A DNA stretch of 64,000 nucleotides from contig NZ_WKJP01000001.1 of NCBI RefSeq assembly GCF_009674585.1, positions 558,001 through 622,000 of the forward strand, written 5' to 3'. How positions within the stretch are numbered: position 1 is the first letter of the stretch; the number at the start of each line of letters is the position of its first letter. The notes under the pieces are model-generated. The model made no database searches. It saw nothing but the letters and a program-made list of their open reading frames with translations, and was not told where the DNA came from. Below are positions 8,674-16,618 of the stretch, piece by piece. The DNA is from Haloferax marinisediminis. Lineage in GTDB: Archaea; Halobacteriota; Halobacteria; Halobacteriales; Haloferacaceae. Made by a program: the position numbers and the translations under genes.

Positions 8674-9369
8674 ATGAACGACGCCCCGGACTACGGCGAG
8701 ACGTGGGTGTACGAGAGCATCGTCGGTGCGCTTCCGGGCGTGAAAATCGGCGAAGCAGGCGCTATCGCTCTCCAAATCGCCGTGTTCGAGACGGCAGTCC
8801 TCTTTTTCGCGTGGGTGTACGACCTCTGGACCGCCGCGATTGCGGGAACGGCAGCCATCGTCGTCGCGGCCGTCGGCAGTGTCGTGATGCTCCGGATGGG
8901 CGAACAGACCCGCGCTGTTGCGGTTCCGACACCGTATCGACGCCTCCTCTTCGGGTCGAGCATCGAAGTCGTCCTCGGAGTACTCGCGTTCGTCGCGCTC
9001 GTGACGTACCTGTTCGTGTTCGACCCCCAGCGAGCCGAGACACCGCTCTTGACGATTCTCTTCGGGCCAGAGCAGCCCATCGTCGTCGTCTACCTGATGC
9101 TCCTCATCCTCTGGGACCTCTGCTACCGTATCGGCACGTCCTGGTGGGCCGCCGTCGTCGGCCTCTGGGGCGCGGTCCGCTACCGCTTCGACGAACCCAC
9201 TGCCCGGACGATTCGGCGGGTGAACCTGCTCAACGTCGGGTTCGGCGTCGCACAGATACTCCTGGTTCCGTTCATTCTAGACCAACCGGTCCTCCTCGTC
9301 GCGGTCGGTGGGCACGTCGTGGCCGTGACCGTCGTCTCGGTGACGGCAGCGGCGCTCGTGCGAACCTAA
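8674..9369 (+). CDS. Multi-pass membrane protein of unknown function
   Basis: A 231-residue integral membrane protein. Hydrophobic segments are visible at about residues 27-44, 49-69, 91-114, 131-150, 184-201 and 204-226, with short charged loops. No transporter or enzyme motif is recognised. The N-terminal 24 residues (MNDAPDYGETWVYESIVGAL) are conserved-looking and soluble. It stands alone between the SDR gene and the convergent small gene at 9394. Confidence 0.7.
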   Translation: MNDAPDYGETWVYESIVGALPGVKIGEAGAIALQIAVFETAVLFFAWVYDLWTAAIAGTAAIVVAAVGSVVMLRMGEQTRAVAVPTPYRRLLFGSSIEVVLGVLAFVALVTYLFVFDPQRAETPLLTILFGPEQPIVVVYLMLLILWDLCYRIGTSWWAAVVGLWGAVRYRFDEPTARTIRRVNLLNVGFGVAQILLVPFILDQPVLLVAVGGHVVAVTVVSVTAAALVRT

Positions 9370-9393
9370 TACTCGGACAGAAAGTGTGCTGAC

Positions 9394-9570
9394 TTACTCG
9401 CCAGACTTCATCTGCTTGAACTGTTCGAGAAGCGCATCCGCAGAGTCACCGGAGTCGTACTCGATAGTACCGTGGTACGTCGAGCGGTCGTCGTCGGTGC
9501 CGACATCGACCTGGCTCGTCATGCGTTCACGGCGTTCGTGTTCGGCTTCGTCATAGGCACCCATTGACAT
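9394..9570 (-). CDS. Small acidic haloarchaeal protein (DUF5786-like)
   Basis: A 58-residue acidic protein starting MSMGAYDEAEHERRE and ending FKQMKSGE. It closely resembles the DUF5786 family of haloarchaea, whose function is unknown: a charged N-terminal helix, a short strand (YHGTIEYDSGDSA) and a C-terminal amphipathic helix. The start at 9570 is preferred to an upstream one because TATA-like ATATATC lies near 9600-9606. Confidence 0.72.
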   Translation of the reverse strand: MSMGAYDEAEHERRERMTSQVDVGTDDDRSTYHGTIEYDSGDSADALLEQFKQMKSGE

Positions 9571-9716
9571 GATACAACATACCGTGAGGGTGAGTACCAC
9601 ATATATCTATCGGAGAAATTCATTCCATTGACACATACTCGGATAATGTGTTGCTAAACTGGCATTCGTGGCCGTCAGCGGGAAAGGATAAAAACACCTG
9701 CCGGACAACACCGTGT

Positions 9717-10721
9717 GTGGCACGCCCCCTTCGCTTTCGCTATGCCCCCGGTCGGTGGGATACGTCGCGAGTCAACCGCGACGTGTACCAGCCCCTCGAC
9801 GCCAATCTCGGCGCGTCGATGAGCGCTCCGTGGTACGACCCACCCGAGGGCTACGAAGCCCGCCGATTCGACATGGACAACGGTGATACGGCACTCCTCG
9901 CGTGGACCGACGACCACGCCTACTGGATTGGCAACACTGAGACGCCGAGTTCGCTCTGGCGGACGGACAAAGTGGCGTTCAACGAGGCCCCCTTCGAAAT
10001 CTCCCGGTGGGCCCAGCGTGAACTCATCGCCGAGCTGTTCAAAGCGTCACCGTGGCTGAAGCCCTACCCCCACCTCTCGTGGTTCTTCTTGCCGGTGTTC
10101 CTCTCGAAAGACGGGCGAGAGACCACTCGGTCGTTCTTCCACGACCACGCAGCAGGGTTCCCGGACGCGACACGTGACGAGGCACTGGAGTTCTACGAGG
10201 CGTTCTTCGCGACGGGCGTCCTCGACGAGTACCGCGAACTGATGGCCGGCAAACTCGGCACCTCCGAGTACTTCGACCCGACACGGATGGCCGCGGCGAT
10301 GGGCGAGTTCGACGTGGCTTACCTCCTCAACGAGGCGGGGTACGACATCACACCCGAAATCGAAGTCGCGACAGGCCACTCCATCGACTTCCGCGCCGAG
10401 AACACCCGCGCTGGCGGCGCGCTCATCGAAGTGACGCGCCCGCTCCCACCGAACCGTCGGTCGGTGAGCAACCCAGTTGCCGCGATCCGCGACACGGCGC
10501 AGACCAAGACCAACGGCGAGGGACAACTCGCCGAACACGGTGGTGGCGTGACGCTCTTCGTCGACTGCTCGTCGTATCCCGACGACGACTGGGCCGCCAT
10601 CATGGGCGAACAACCGGACGTTCGACACCGGCCGGCAGTCGTGTTCAGACTCCGTCCGTCGGGCCACGTCGAAGGCTACTCGAAAGGGTCGGTCCCCGTG
10701 GACCTCCCGTGGCTCCCGTAG
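9717..10721 (+). CDS. Conserved haloarchaeal protein (DUF5784-like)
   Basis: A 334-residue protein resembling the uncharacterised DUF5784 family. The GTG at 9717 is chosen as start (MARPLRFRYAPG) because GGATAAAAAC at 9686-9695 is a good TATA element about 26 bases upstream and the N-terminus then matches what I recall of the family; an internal ATG at 9819 would delete about 34 residues. Two parts are visible: an N-terminal region rich in aromatic residues, and a C-terminal alpha/beta part (TGHSIDFRAE, GGALIEVTRPL, GVTLFVDCSSYP) with an E-V/F-D pattern vaguely like a nuclease-type core. No function is assigned. Confidence 0.72.
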   Translation: MARPLRFRYAPGRWDTSRVNRDVYQPLDANLGASMSAPWYDPPEGYEARRFDMDNGDTALLAWTDDHAYWIGNTETPSSLWRTDKVAFNEAPFEISRWAQRELIAELFKASPWLKPYPHLSWFFLPVFLSKDGRETTRSFFHDHAAGFPDATRDEALEFYEAFFATGVLDEYRELMAGKLGTSEYFDPTRMAAAMGEFDVAYLLNEAGYDITPEIEVATGHSIDFRAENTRAGGALIEVTRPLPPNRRSVSNPVAAIRDTAQTKTNGEGQLAEHGGGVTLFVDCSSYPDDDWAAIMGEQPDVRHRPAVVFRLRPSGHVEGYSKGSVPVDLPWLP

Positions 10722-10805
10722 CCCGCGGCTCTCGTAGCGATTCTGACGCGCAGTTCTCACTGTAGCGAGCGTATAGCTAAATCAGCGACTGTCGGATGAG
10801 CGAGT

Positions 10806-10907
10806 ATGCAGTGTCACTACTGCGACCGTGAGGCCGCATACGCTCCCGAGAAAGACCACGTCAAGGTCGGCCTCTGCAAGCGGCACTTACGCGAGTACTT
10901 CGAGTAA
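10806..10907 (+). CDS. Tiny CxxC protein, shortened paralogue (DUF6757-like)
   Basis: A 33-residue protein, MQCHYCDREAAYAPEKDHVK followed by VGLCKRHLREYFE. Cys3, Cys6, Cys24 and His28 form a plausible CCCH zinc site. It is a paralogue of the 54-residue gene at 12262: the first 38 bases of the two genes are identical and most of the next 50 also match, but this copy stops 21 codons earlier. TATA-like AGCTAAATC lies about 27 bases upstream, so it is probably expressed as a leaderless message. Confidence 0.7.
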   Translation: MQCHYCDREAAYAPEKDHVKVGLCKRHLREYFE

Positions 10908-10976
10908 CGTGACGAGCCACAGGCTCACGGACGTGAGTTATTCGAAGAAGAATTCGTTCGGGAGGTTCGTCCGTGC

Positions 10977-11261
10977 TCAGAACGAGAGCATGTCAGGACC
11001 GTTCTCGCCGAACGGTGACGGGTCACGGTCGCTGTAGTACCGACGACCGATAGCCTCGTGACCGACACCGGTGAAGAGGGCATCGCGGACGTCCTGCGGG
11101 CACGTGTACGTCTCGTCTCCGAGACGGGCCAGAATCTCCGCGACCGTCTCCTGACCGTTTTGAAGCTCGATTACTTCGTCCCCGTAGTGTTGGGCGAAGT
11201 CGGTCGAGCTAGTCGGGTATTCGTGGCGATCGATTGCGTCGCCGAGTCCATTCAGGCGCAT
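10977..11261 (-). CDS. DUF5789-like small haloarchaeal protein
   Basis: A 94-residue protein resembling the DUF5789 family (function unknown): an N-terminal RLNGLGDAIDRHEYPTSS motif followed by GDEVIELQNGQETVAEILARLG and a C-terminal region ending PDMLSF. The fold is probably a small alpha/beta domain. The minus-strand ATG at 11261 has TCATTAAGG (minus strand, 11287-11295) at the right distance for a TATA box, which coincides with the first of four CCTTA repeats. Confidence 0.65.
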   Translation of the reverse strand: MRLNGLGDAIDRHEYPTSSTDFAQHYGDEVIELQNGQETVAEILARLGDETYTCPQDVRDALFTGVGHEAIGRRYYSDRDPSPFGENGPDMLSF

Positions 11262-11283
11262 TACACCCAGACAAATCCGGACC

Positions 11284-11346
11284 TCATCCTTAATGATTTT
11301 CCATGATTGTCCTTAGAGAATTGGTAGTCCTTAATCATCCTTAATG
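11284..11346. promoter_or_regulatory. Array of four CCTTA elements between divergent genes
   Basis: Between the divergent DUF5789-like gene and the PHP gene, CCTTA occurs at 11288, 11311, 11329 and 11339. Two copies sit in an identical 12-mer TCATCCTTAATG (11284-11295 and 11335-11346). The first coincides with the presumed minus-strand TATA box. An operator cluster or multiple TATA-like elements are both possible. Confidence 0.4.
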
Positions 11347-11393
11347 GAGAATTCGGAGCAAGGTTTGTTGCCTCCTCGGACCCACCACGACGC

Positions 11394-12188
11394 ATGCACG
11401 ACGACCCGCCGGTTGCGGATCTTCATCTCCACACGACCGCTTCGGATGGCCGCCTCACTATCGACCGTCTTCCCGATGCGGCCCGCGCGGGCGGTGTCGA
11501 CGTGGTAGCGGTGACAGACCACGACCGTTACCACCCCGAGCTGGACGGCTCAGTGGTCGAACGCGACGGTGTGACCATCATCCACGGCATCGAACTCCGT
11601 GCCGATGCGGGAGACAGACGAGTCGACCTGCTCGGATACGGCGTCGAACCACACCCCGGACTCACCGCCGAAGTCGAACGCCTCCAGAAGAACCGAGTCG
11701 AACGCGCGCGGAAAATCGTCGACTACGTCGAAGAGACCACCGGCGTCCACCTCGACATCGACATCCACGACGGGATTGGCCGACCACACATCGCCCACGC
11801 CATCGACACCAGTGATGCCCCCTACGACTATCAGGGTGCGTTCGACGAACTCATCGGTGCGGATGGCCCGTGTTACGTCCCCCGTGACCTCCCGTCGTTC
11901 GACCACGGCGTCGCGGTGCTGAAAGAAGCGTGCGCAGTCGTCGGTCTCGCACACCCGTTCCGCTACCGTGACCCAGCGGGGGCGCTCAACCTGTGTGAAC
12001 ATCTCGATGCTGTCGAACGGTACTACCCCTACGGATACGACACCGACGTTTCACTCGTCGACGAGGCAATCGAGAAGTTCGGCCTCCTCGCGACCGGCGG
12101 GAGTGATGCCCACGATGAGACCCTCGGACGAGCGGGTCCCCCTGAAGACGACTTCGTTCGGTTTGCGGCTGAGATTCCGGGTCTCTAA
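11394..12188 (+). CDS. PHP-domain metal-dependent phosphoesterase
   Basis: A 264-residue PHP (polymerase and histidinol phosphatase) domain protein. The DLHLHTTASDG motif (about residues 9-19), TDHDRYHPEL, GIELRA and the late GGSDAHDE supply the metal-binding His/Asp/Glu set of the family. Related stand-alone proteins hydrolyse nucleoside 3',5'-bisphosphates or nucleotides; the exact substrate here is not deducible. It is flanked by the two DUF6757-like paralogues. Confidence 0.88.
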   Translation: MHDDPPVADLHLHTTASDGRLTIDRLPDAARAGGVDVVAVTDHDRYHPELDGSVVERDGVTIIHGIELRADAGDRRVDLLGYGVEPHPGLTAEVERLQKNRVERARKIVDYVEETTGVHLDIDIHDGIGRPHIAHAIDTSDAPYDYQGAFDELIGADGPCYVPRDLPSFDHGVAVLKEACAVVGLAHPFRYRDPAGALNLCEHLDAVERYYPYGYDTDVSLVDEAIEKFGLLATGGSDAHDETLGRAGPPEDDFVRFAAEIPGL

Positions 12189-12261
12189 CTCGTTAGTCAG
12201 CTAATAACTCCGGGTTACCCCGGGGCGTAAACTTAAATCCTGTCACGACTCATGGGCGGGT

Positions 12262-12426
12262 ATGCAGTGTCACTACTGCGACCGTGAGGCCGCATACGCC
12301 GCCGAGAAAGACCACATCAAGGTCGGCCTCTGTGAGCGACACTTCCGCAAGCGCGTCGAGAAACTCGCCGAGTCTGAAGAACTCGCAGGCTTGAAAGAAA
12401 AACTCGACATTAACCGAACGAAGTGA
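12262..12426 (+). CDS. Tiny CxxC protein, full-length paralogue (DUF6757-like)
   Basis: A 54-residue protein with the same CHYC and LCERH putative zinc ligands as the gene at 10806, followed by a helical charged tail (VEKLAESEELAGLKEKL) that the other copy lacks. TATA-like CTTAAATC is at 12232-12239, about 27 bases before the ATG. Function unknown; the CCCH arrangement suggests a treble-clef or ribbon-like micro-domain. Confidence 0.75.
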   Translation: MQCHYCDREAAYAAEKDHIKVGLCERHFRKRVEKLAESEELAGLKEKLDINRTK

Positions 12427-12514
12427 CTCCCTACTCACTGGCGCACCTGCACTAACGACCCCATACCGTTCCCCCCCACGAACGAGACCACCACCGTTCC
12501 CCACGAACGGTCTT

Positions 12515-13027
12515 TTACCCGAGAACCCGTCCGCCGAATACGTAGAGCGCCGCGAGTACGCTCTCGAACACGAGCGTCCCCGCCGCCGACAACACGAGGA
12601 ACTGCCGCGATGACATCTCGGCGAACCCTGCGGGCACGGTGAGCATCCCGCGCGTGAACAACATCGCGTTACTCGCAGGGACGACGAGCGGGCCCCACCG
12701 TTCGAACCACCCGTCGAATCTGTCGAGTTTCGAATCGTCGATGCGGAACCACGAACGCGAGGCGAGGTATTCGCGCCCGCCGTATTTTGCGACCAGAAAC
12801 AGTGCGAACTGGCCAACTGTGGCACCAGCGACGGCGACGGCGAGGATGGGAATGAGATACTCCTCTCCGATTAGTATCAACGCACCCGGGACGAGTAGTT
12901 CGCTCGGTGCGATGTACAGCAGCATGGCACCTTCGAGGACGAACACCAAGAAGAGGACGAGAAATGCAACGTCCGAAGCCAAGAGGTCACGGAGGAAGGC
13001 GGGCAGTTCAGGAACGACAGCGCTCAT
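12515..13027 (-). CDS. DedA/SNARE-associated family membrane protein
   Basis: A 170-residue protein of the DedA (VTT) family, polytopic membrane proteins implicated in lipid scrambling or polyprenyl-phosphate recycling and membrane homeostasis. The N-terminal re-entrant-type region contains FVLEGAMLLYIAPSELLVPGA, where DedA members carry E...P and the F/Y-x-R/P motifs; the later GRxLTVPAGFAEM-like stretch (TRGMLTVPAGFAEMS) matches the family's second signature. About five hydrophobic segments are visible. It is divergent from hemB. Confidence 0.85.
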   Translation of the reverse strand: MSAVVPELPAFLRDLLASDVAFLVLFLVFVLEGAMLLYIAPSELLVPGALILIGEEYLIPILAVAVAGATVGQFALFLVAKYGGREYLASRSWFRIDDSKLDRFDGWFERWGPLVVPASNAMLFTRGMLTVPAGFAEMSSRQFLVLSAAGTLVFESVLAALYVFGGRVLG

Positions 13028-13121
13028 CGATGGCTGGTAGTTCGGCGCCTGACACCGTCACTGTGCTGGTTTCCCGCACGGAGAGCGACGACATTTTGCC
13101 ACCTCCATCCGAAGGCGGGGT

Positions 13122-14114
13122 ATGGACCTCACCGACCGCCCGCGACGGCTTCGAACGGATGGGATACGGCCGCTCGTCTCAGAGACGTCACTGGAGGCGA
13201 CAGACCTCGTCGCGCCCGTGTTCGTCGACGCGACGACCGACGAGCGAATCCCTATCGAGTCCATGCCGGGACACGAACGCGTTCCTGTCGACGAGGCGGC
13301 CGCCCGGGTAGCCGAAGTACGCGAGACTGGCGTCGAGGCAGTCATCATCTTCGGAATTCCCGAGTCGAAAGACGCCGAAGGGTCGCGCGCGTACGCGAAA
13401 GATGGAGTTGTTCAAGAGGCAGTCCAGCAGATTACCGCCGAGACGGACGCCTACGTCATCACCGACGTGTGTCTCTGCGAGTACACCGACCACGGACACT
13501 GCGGAATCATAGAGGACCACGCAGAAGACGACCCGACGCTGACCGTTCAGAACGACCCAACACTCGACCTTCTCGCGAAGACAGCCGTCTCGCACGCCGA
13601 AGCAGGCGCCGACATGGTCGCGCCGTCGTCGATGACCGACGGGATGGTGGGTGCCATCCGCGACGGATTAGACGACGCGGGCTACAGTGACGTTCCAATC
13701 ATGTCCTACGCCGCGAAGTACGAGAGCGCCTTCTACGGTCCCTTCCGAGACGCCGCCGATGGTGCGCCGGCCTTCGGCGACCGGCGTCATTACCAGATGG
13801 ACCCCGCCAACGCCCGCGAAGCGATGCGCGAGGTCGCGCTCGACGTCGAACAGGGTGCAGACGTGCTGATGGTCAAACCCGGCCTCCCGTATCTCGACAT
13901 CGTCCGTGCCATCCGCGAGACCTACGACCACCCCGTCGCCGCGTACAACGTCTCTGGGGAGTACGCGATGCTCCATGCCGCCGCCGAGAAAGGTTGGTTG
14001 GACCTCGACGCGACGGCGCACGAGTCACTGTTGTCGATGAAGCGAGCAGGCGCAGACCTCATCATCACGTACTTCGCAGAGCGCGTGGCGGAGAACCTCG
14101 CTGGGCGTCGCTGA
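13122..14114 (+). CDS. hemB: Delta-aminolevulinic acid dehydratase (porphobilinogen synthase)
   Basis: Condenses two 5-aminolevulinate molecules to porphobilinogen in tetrapyrrole synthesis. At 330 residues it has the usual length. Catalytic lysines are visible at Lys199 (SYAAKYES) and Lys252 (LMVKPGLPYLD). The zinc-binding cysteines Cys117, Cys119 and Cys127 in VCLCEYTDHGHCG show a zinc-type rather than magnesium-only enzyme. TATA-like CATTTTGCC is at 13093-13101, about 26 bases before the ATG. hemL, hemC, the uroporphyrinogen methyltransferase gene and hemD follow in the same direction but after the ammonium transporter genes. Confidence 0.97.
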   Translation: MDLTDRPRRLRTDGIRPLVSETSLEATDLVAPVFVDATTDERIPIESMPGHERVPVDEAAARVAEVRETGVEAVIIFGIPESKDAEGSRAYAKDGVVQEAVQQITAETDAYVITDVCLCEYTDHGHCGIIEDHAEDDPTLTVQNDPTLDLLAKTAVSHAEAGADMVAPSSMTDGMVGAIRDGLDDAGYSDVPIMSYAAKYESAFYGPFRDAADGAPAFGDRRHYQMDPANAREAMREVALDVEQGADVLMVKPGLPYLDIVRAIRETYDHPVAAYNVSGEYAMLHAAAEKGWLDLDATAHESLLSMKRAGADLIITYFAERVAENLAGRR

Positions 14115-14479
14115 CTCATACGTTCGCCGGCCACTACTAACTCACTCGTCGTCTACTCGCTGTGTTTCGCAAATACGGCACTCGGTAGCGTGGTGCGCAC
14201 GGCCAAAACGCCTATATCTGGCAACATTTTCCTGAACGTTCGTCCAACCATCACCGAACATTCGTCTTCGGAGTGGACGAAATACAACCTTATATGCGTA
14301 ATATTCTAACCTATTTTGTTCGAGTGTAGTATTATGCATAGGTAAATTTGAGCATTTCAACCCCTCTCTTTATGTATTACCTCTCCATGAAGCTGAACCG
14401 TGATGAAGCACCACAATCCGCACGGATACGGTAGAAAAGTACCCGATTGTATAGCAGACTCGTTCGGAGGTGTACACGC
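14115..14479. promoter_or_regulatory. Long regulatory region upstream of the first amt-glnK operon
   Basis: About 365 bases with no convincing gene; a 72-codon basic ORF on the minus strand does not look coding. TATA-like TTATATGC is at 14291-14298, implying a long 5' untranslated region. Four related elements precede it: GCAACATTTTCC at 14221, GAACGTTCGTCC at 14234, GAACATTCGTC at 14256 and GTGGACGAAAT (opposite orientation) at 14273. Similar elements stand before the second amt gene. A strong Shine-Dalgarno GGAGGTG at 14466-14472 sets the GTG start. Confidence 0.55.
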
Positions 14480-15883
14480 GTGACGCCACTGCAGGTCGAC
14501 CCATCGGTCATCGCGCAGGGGGTCAACTACGTCTGGATCCTCGTCGTGTCGTTCCTCATCTTCTTCATGCAGCCAGGATTCGCGCTGCTCGAAGCAGGGC
14601 AGGTCCGCGCGAAGAACGTCGGTAACGTCTTGATGAAGAACATGACCGACTGGGCGCTCGGCGTCCTCGTCTACTTCATCGTCGGTGCCGGCGTGGCGAC
14701 GATTATCGGTGGACTCACCTCGCCGGGTGGGTTCAGCGTTGCAGCCGCGTTCTCGTACATCGGTGATTCGGGATCGTGGATCGACTGGCTCTTCGGTGCC
14801 GTCTTCGCCATGACCGCCGCCACCATCGTCTCCGGTGCCGTCGCAGAACGCATGGACTTCCGTGCGTACGTCGTCTTCGCAGCCATCATGACGGGTATCA
14901 TCTACCCCGTCACGCAGGGCCTGACCTGGTCCGGCGGTCTGCTCGCTGGAAGCGGCTACCTCGGTGCGATTCTCGGAACGGGCTACCTCGACTTCGCCGG
15001 TGCAACCGTCGTCCACATGTGCGGTGGTGTCGCCGGCCTCGTCGCCGCAAAGATGGTCGGCCCGCGTAAGGGTCGCTTCGACGCGAACGGTAACAGCCAG
15101 CCCATCCCGGGCCACTCGATGCTGCTCGCCGTCCTCGGCACGCTCATCCTCGCGTTCGGCTGGTACGGCTTCAACGTCGGCACGCAGGCGACGGTTCTCG
15201 CGACAACCGAAAGCGGCGGACTCGAATTCATGGGTGCCGCACTCGGCCGTGTCGCCCTCGTGACCACCCTCGGCATGGGTGCAGGCGCAGTCGCCGCGGT
15301 CATCGTCTCGACGCAGTACCAGGGCAAGCCTGACCCACTCTGGATGGCAAACGGCCTGCTCGCTGGTCTCGTCGCCGTCACGGGCGCTGTCCCCCACGTC
15401 ACGTGGTGGGGCGGCCTCATCCTCGGCGCACTCGGCGGCGCAATCGTCCTTCCCGCGTACCGCTTCACGGTCGACTCACTCAAGATCGACGACGTGTGTG
15501 GTGTCTTCGCTGTCCACGGCGTCGCTGGTGCAGTCGGTACGGCACTCATCCCCGTGTTCGCAGTCGGCGGATTCTCCGCGACGCAGCTGGTGATGCAGGT
15601 CGCCGGTGTCGGCATCATCGCTCTCTGGACTATCGTCGCGTCCGCAGTCTTCCTGTTCGCAACGAGCACCGTCTTCGACCTCCGCGTCTCGGAAAAAGAA
15701 GAAGTCGAAGGCCTCGACGTCGGCGAACACGGCGTCTCCGTCTACCCCGAATTCGTCGGCGACTCCGGTCCCGACCGCGGACTGGGAACGCCTGCAGCAA
15801 CCGACGGCGGCCACGACGTGCGCACTGACGGTGGCGCCACGGACGACGTGAACGCAGCAGTCGAAGGAGGTGACGACCAATGA
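14480..15883 (+). CDS. amt: Ammonium transporter (Amt/MEP/Rh family), first copy
   Basis: Membrane channel-type transporter importing ammonium, 467 residues with about eleven transmembrane helices. The conserved twin-histidine pore residues sit in [12 protein letters not shown] and [12 protein letters not shown], and the N-terminal [13 protein letters not shown] is the family signature. The GTG at 14480 is chosen because GGAGGTG lies 7 bases upstream; a TTG further upstream has no such site. The acidic cytoplasmic C-terminal tail of about 60 residues contains [10 protein letters not shown], the part that contacts PII in known complexes. The stop overlaps glnK by 4 bases, so the two are translationally coupled. 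Confidence 0.97.
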   Translation: MTPLQVDPSVIAQGVNYVWILVVSFLIFFMQPGFALLEAGQVRAKNVGNVLMKNMTDWALGVLVYFIVGAGVATIIGGLTSPGGFSVAAAFSYIGDSGSWIDWLFGAVFAMTAATIVSGAVAERMDFRAYVVFAAIMTGIIYPVTQGLTWSGGLLAGSGYLGAILGTGYLDFAGATVVHMCGGVAGLVAAKMVGPRKGRFDANGNSQPIPGHSMLLAVLGTLILAFGWYGFNVGTQATVLATTESGGLEFMGAALGRVALVTTLGMGAGAVAAVIVSTQYQGKPDPLWMANGLLAGLVAVTGAVPHVTWWGGLILGALGGAIVLPAYRFTVDSLKIDDVCGVFAVHGVAGAVGTALIPVFAVGGFSATQLVMQVAGVGIIALWTIVASAVFLFATSTVFDLRVSEKEEVEGLDVGEHGVSVYPEFVGDSGPDRGLGTPAATDGGHDVRTDGGATDDVNAAVEGGDDQ

Positions 15884-16236
15884 GCGAGACTGACGGCATC
15901 AAGATGGTGATGGCCATCATCCGCCCCGACAAGCTCGCAGACGTGAAGTCGGCACTCGCCGAAGCAGGTGCCCCCTCGCTCACCGTCACGAACGTCTCCG
16001 GTCGCGGGTCGCAGCCCGCGAAGAAGGGACAGTGGCGCGGTGAGGAGTACACCGTCGACCTCCACCAGAAGGTCAAAGTCGAGTGCGTCGTCGCAGACAC
16101 ACCAGCAGACGACGTGGTCGACGCCATCGCCGACGCGGCCCACACCGGCGAGAAAGGTGACGGGAAGATATTCGTCATCCCCGTCGAAGAGGCCGTTCAG
16201 GTCCGCACCGGAAAGGAGGGGAAGCCAGCAGTCTGA
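15880..16236 (+). CDS. glnK: PII nitrogen regulator GlnK, first copy
   Basis: PII signalling protein of 118 residues that blocks its paired ammonium channel and senses ATP/ADP and 2-oxoglutarate. [16 protein letters not shown], the T-loop (about residues 40-58) and the C-terminal [16 protein letters not shown], which matches the PII signature, are all present. In the T-loop the residue matching uridylylated Tyr51 of enteric PII appears to be Trp (QWRGEEY), so control by uridylylation at that site is unlikely. Its ATGA overlap with amt fixes the start. Confidence 0.96.
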   Translation: MSETDGIKMVMAIIRPDKLADVKSALAEAGAPSLTVTNVSGRGSQPAKKGQWRGEEYTVDLHQKVKVECVVADTPADDVVDAIADAAHTGEKGDGKIFVIPVEEAVQVRTGKEGKPAV

Positions 16237-16618
16237 GCGAGAAATCCGCCGGTAGTCTCTGCTTTCGCCGCCGCACTCGCGGTGTTCGCCACCGCGCGTG
16301 TGGCACCACGCCCGCTGGGGGTCCCGATTCTGTCCCGACCCTCGTATTACTTTTCTTACACTACATGCGTCGAATTCTGCGGCAACATTTGTCCAATTAG
16401 TCCGTGACATACGACCTTAAACATCTCATACTTCATTTTAAAGCGGACATATGTCATCTATATCAAGATAATGTGGACAAATGTCAACACGAATGGTTAT
16501 GTACTCTCATGTGGATACAATCTTCCATGATTCGCGAAACATTCGTTCGCGAATTGAGCACTAACATGAACGACCGTCCATTTGAACTTCAGTTCGAATC
16601 GTCCATCGGAGGAATCGT
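16237..16618. promoter_or_regulatory. Regulatory region of the second amt-glnK operon with repeated dyads
   Basis: About 380 bases without a credible gene. ACATTTGTCC (16385-16394), GGACATATGTC (16445-16455, containing the palindrome GACATATGTC) and GGACAAATGTC (16475-16485) are variants of one element; centres are about 61 and 30 bases apart, close to whole helical turns. Two TTCGCGAA palindromes lie at 16531-16538 and 16546-16553. Candidate TATA elements are TTTTAAAG (16437-16444) and TATATC (16459-16464). GGAGG at 16608-16612 is the ribosome-binding site. Confidence 0.55.

Noticed and set aside
14142-14360. 72-codon minus-strand ORF in the amt promoter region
   Set aside because: Strongly basic composition, AT-rich codons unlike neighbours, and it overlaps the promoter elements of the amt operon.
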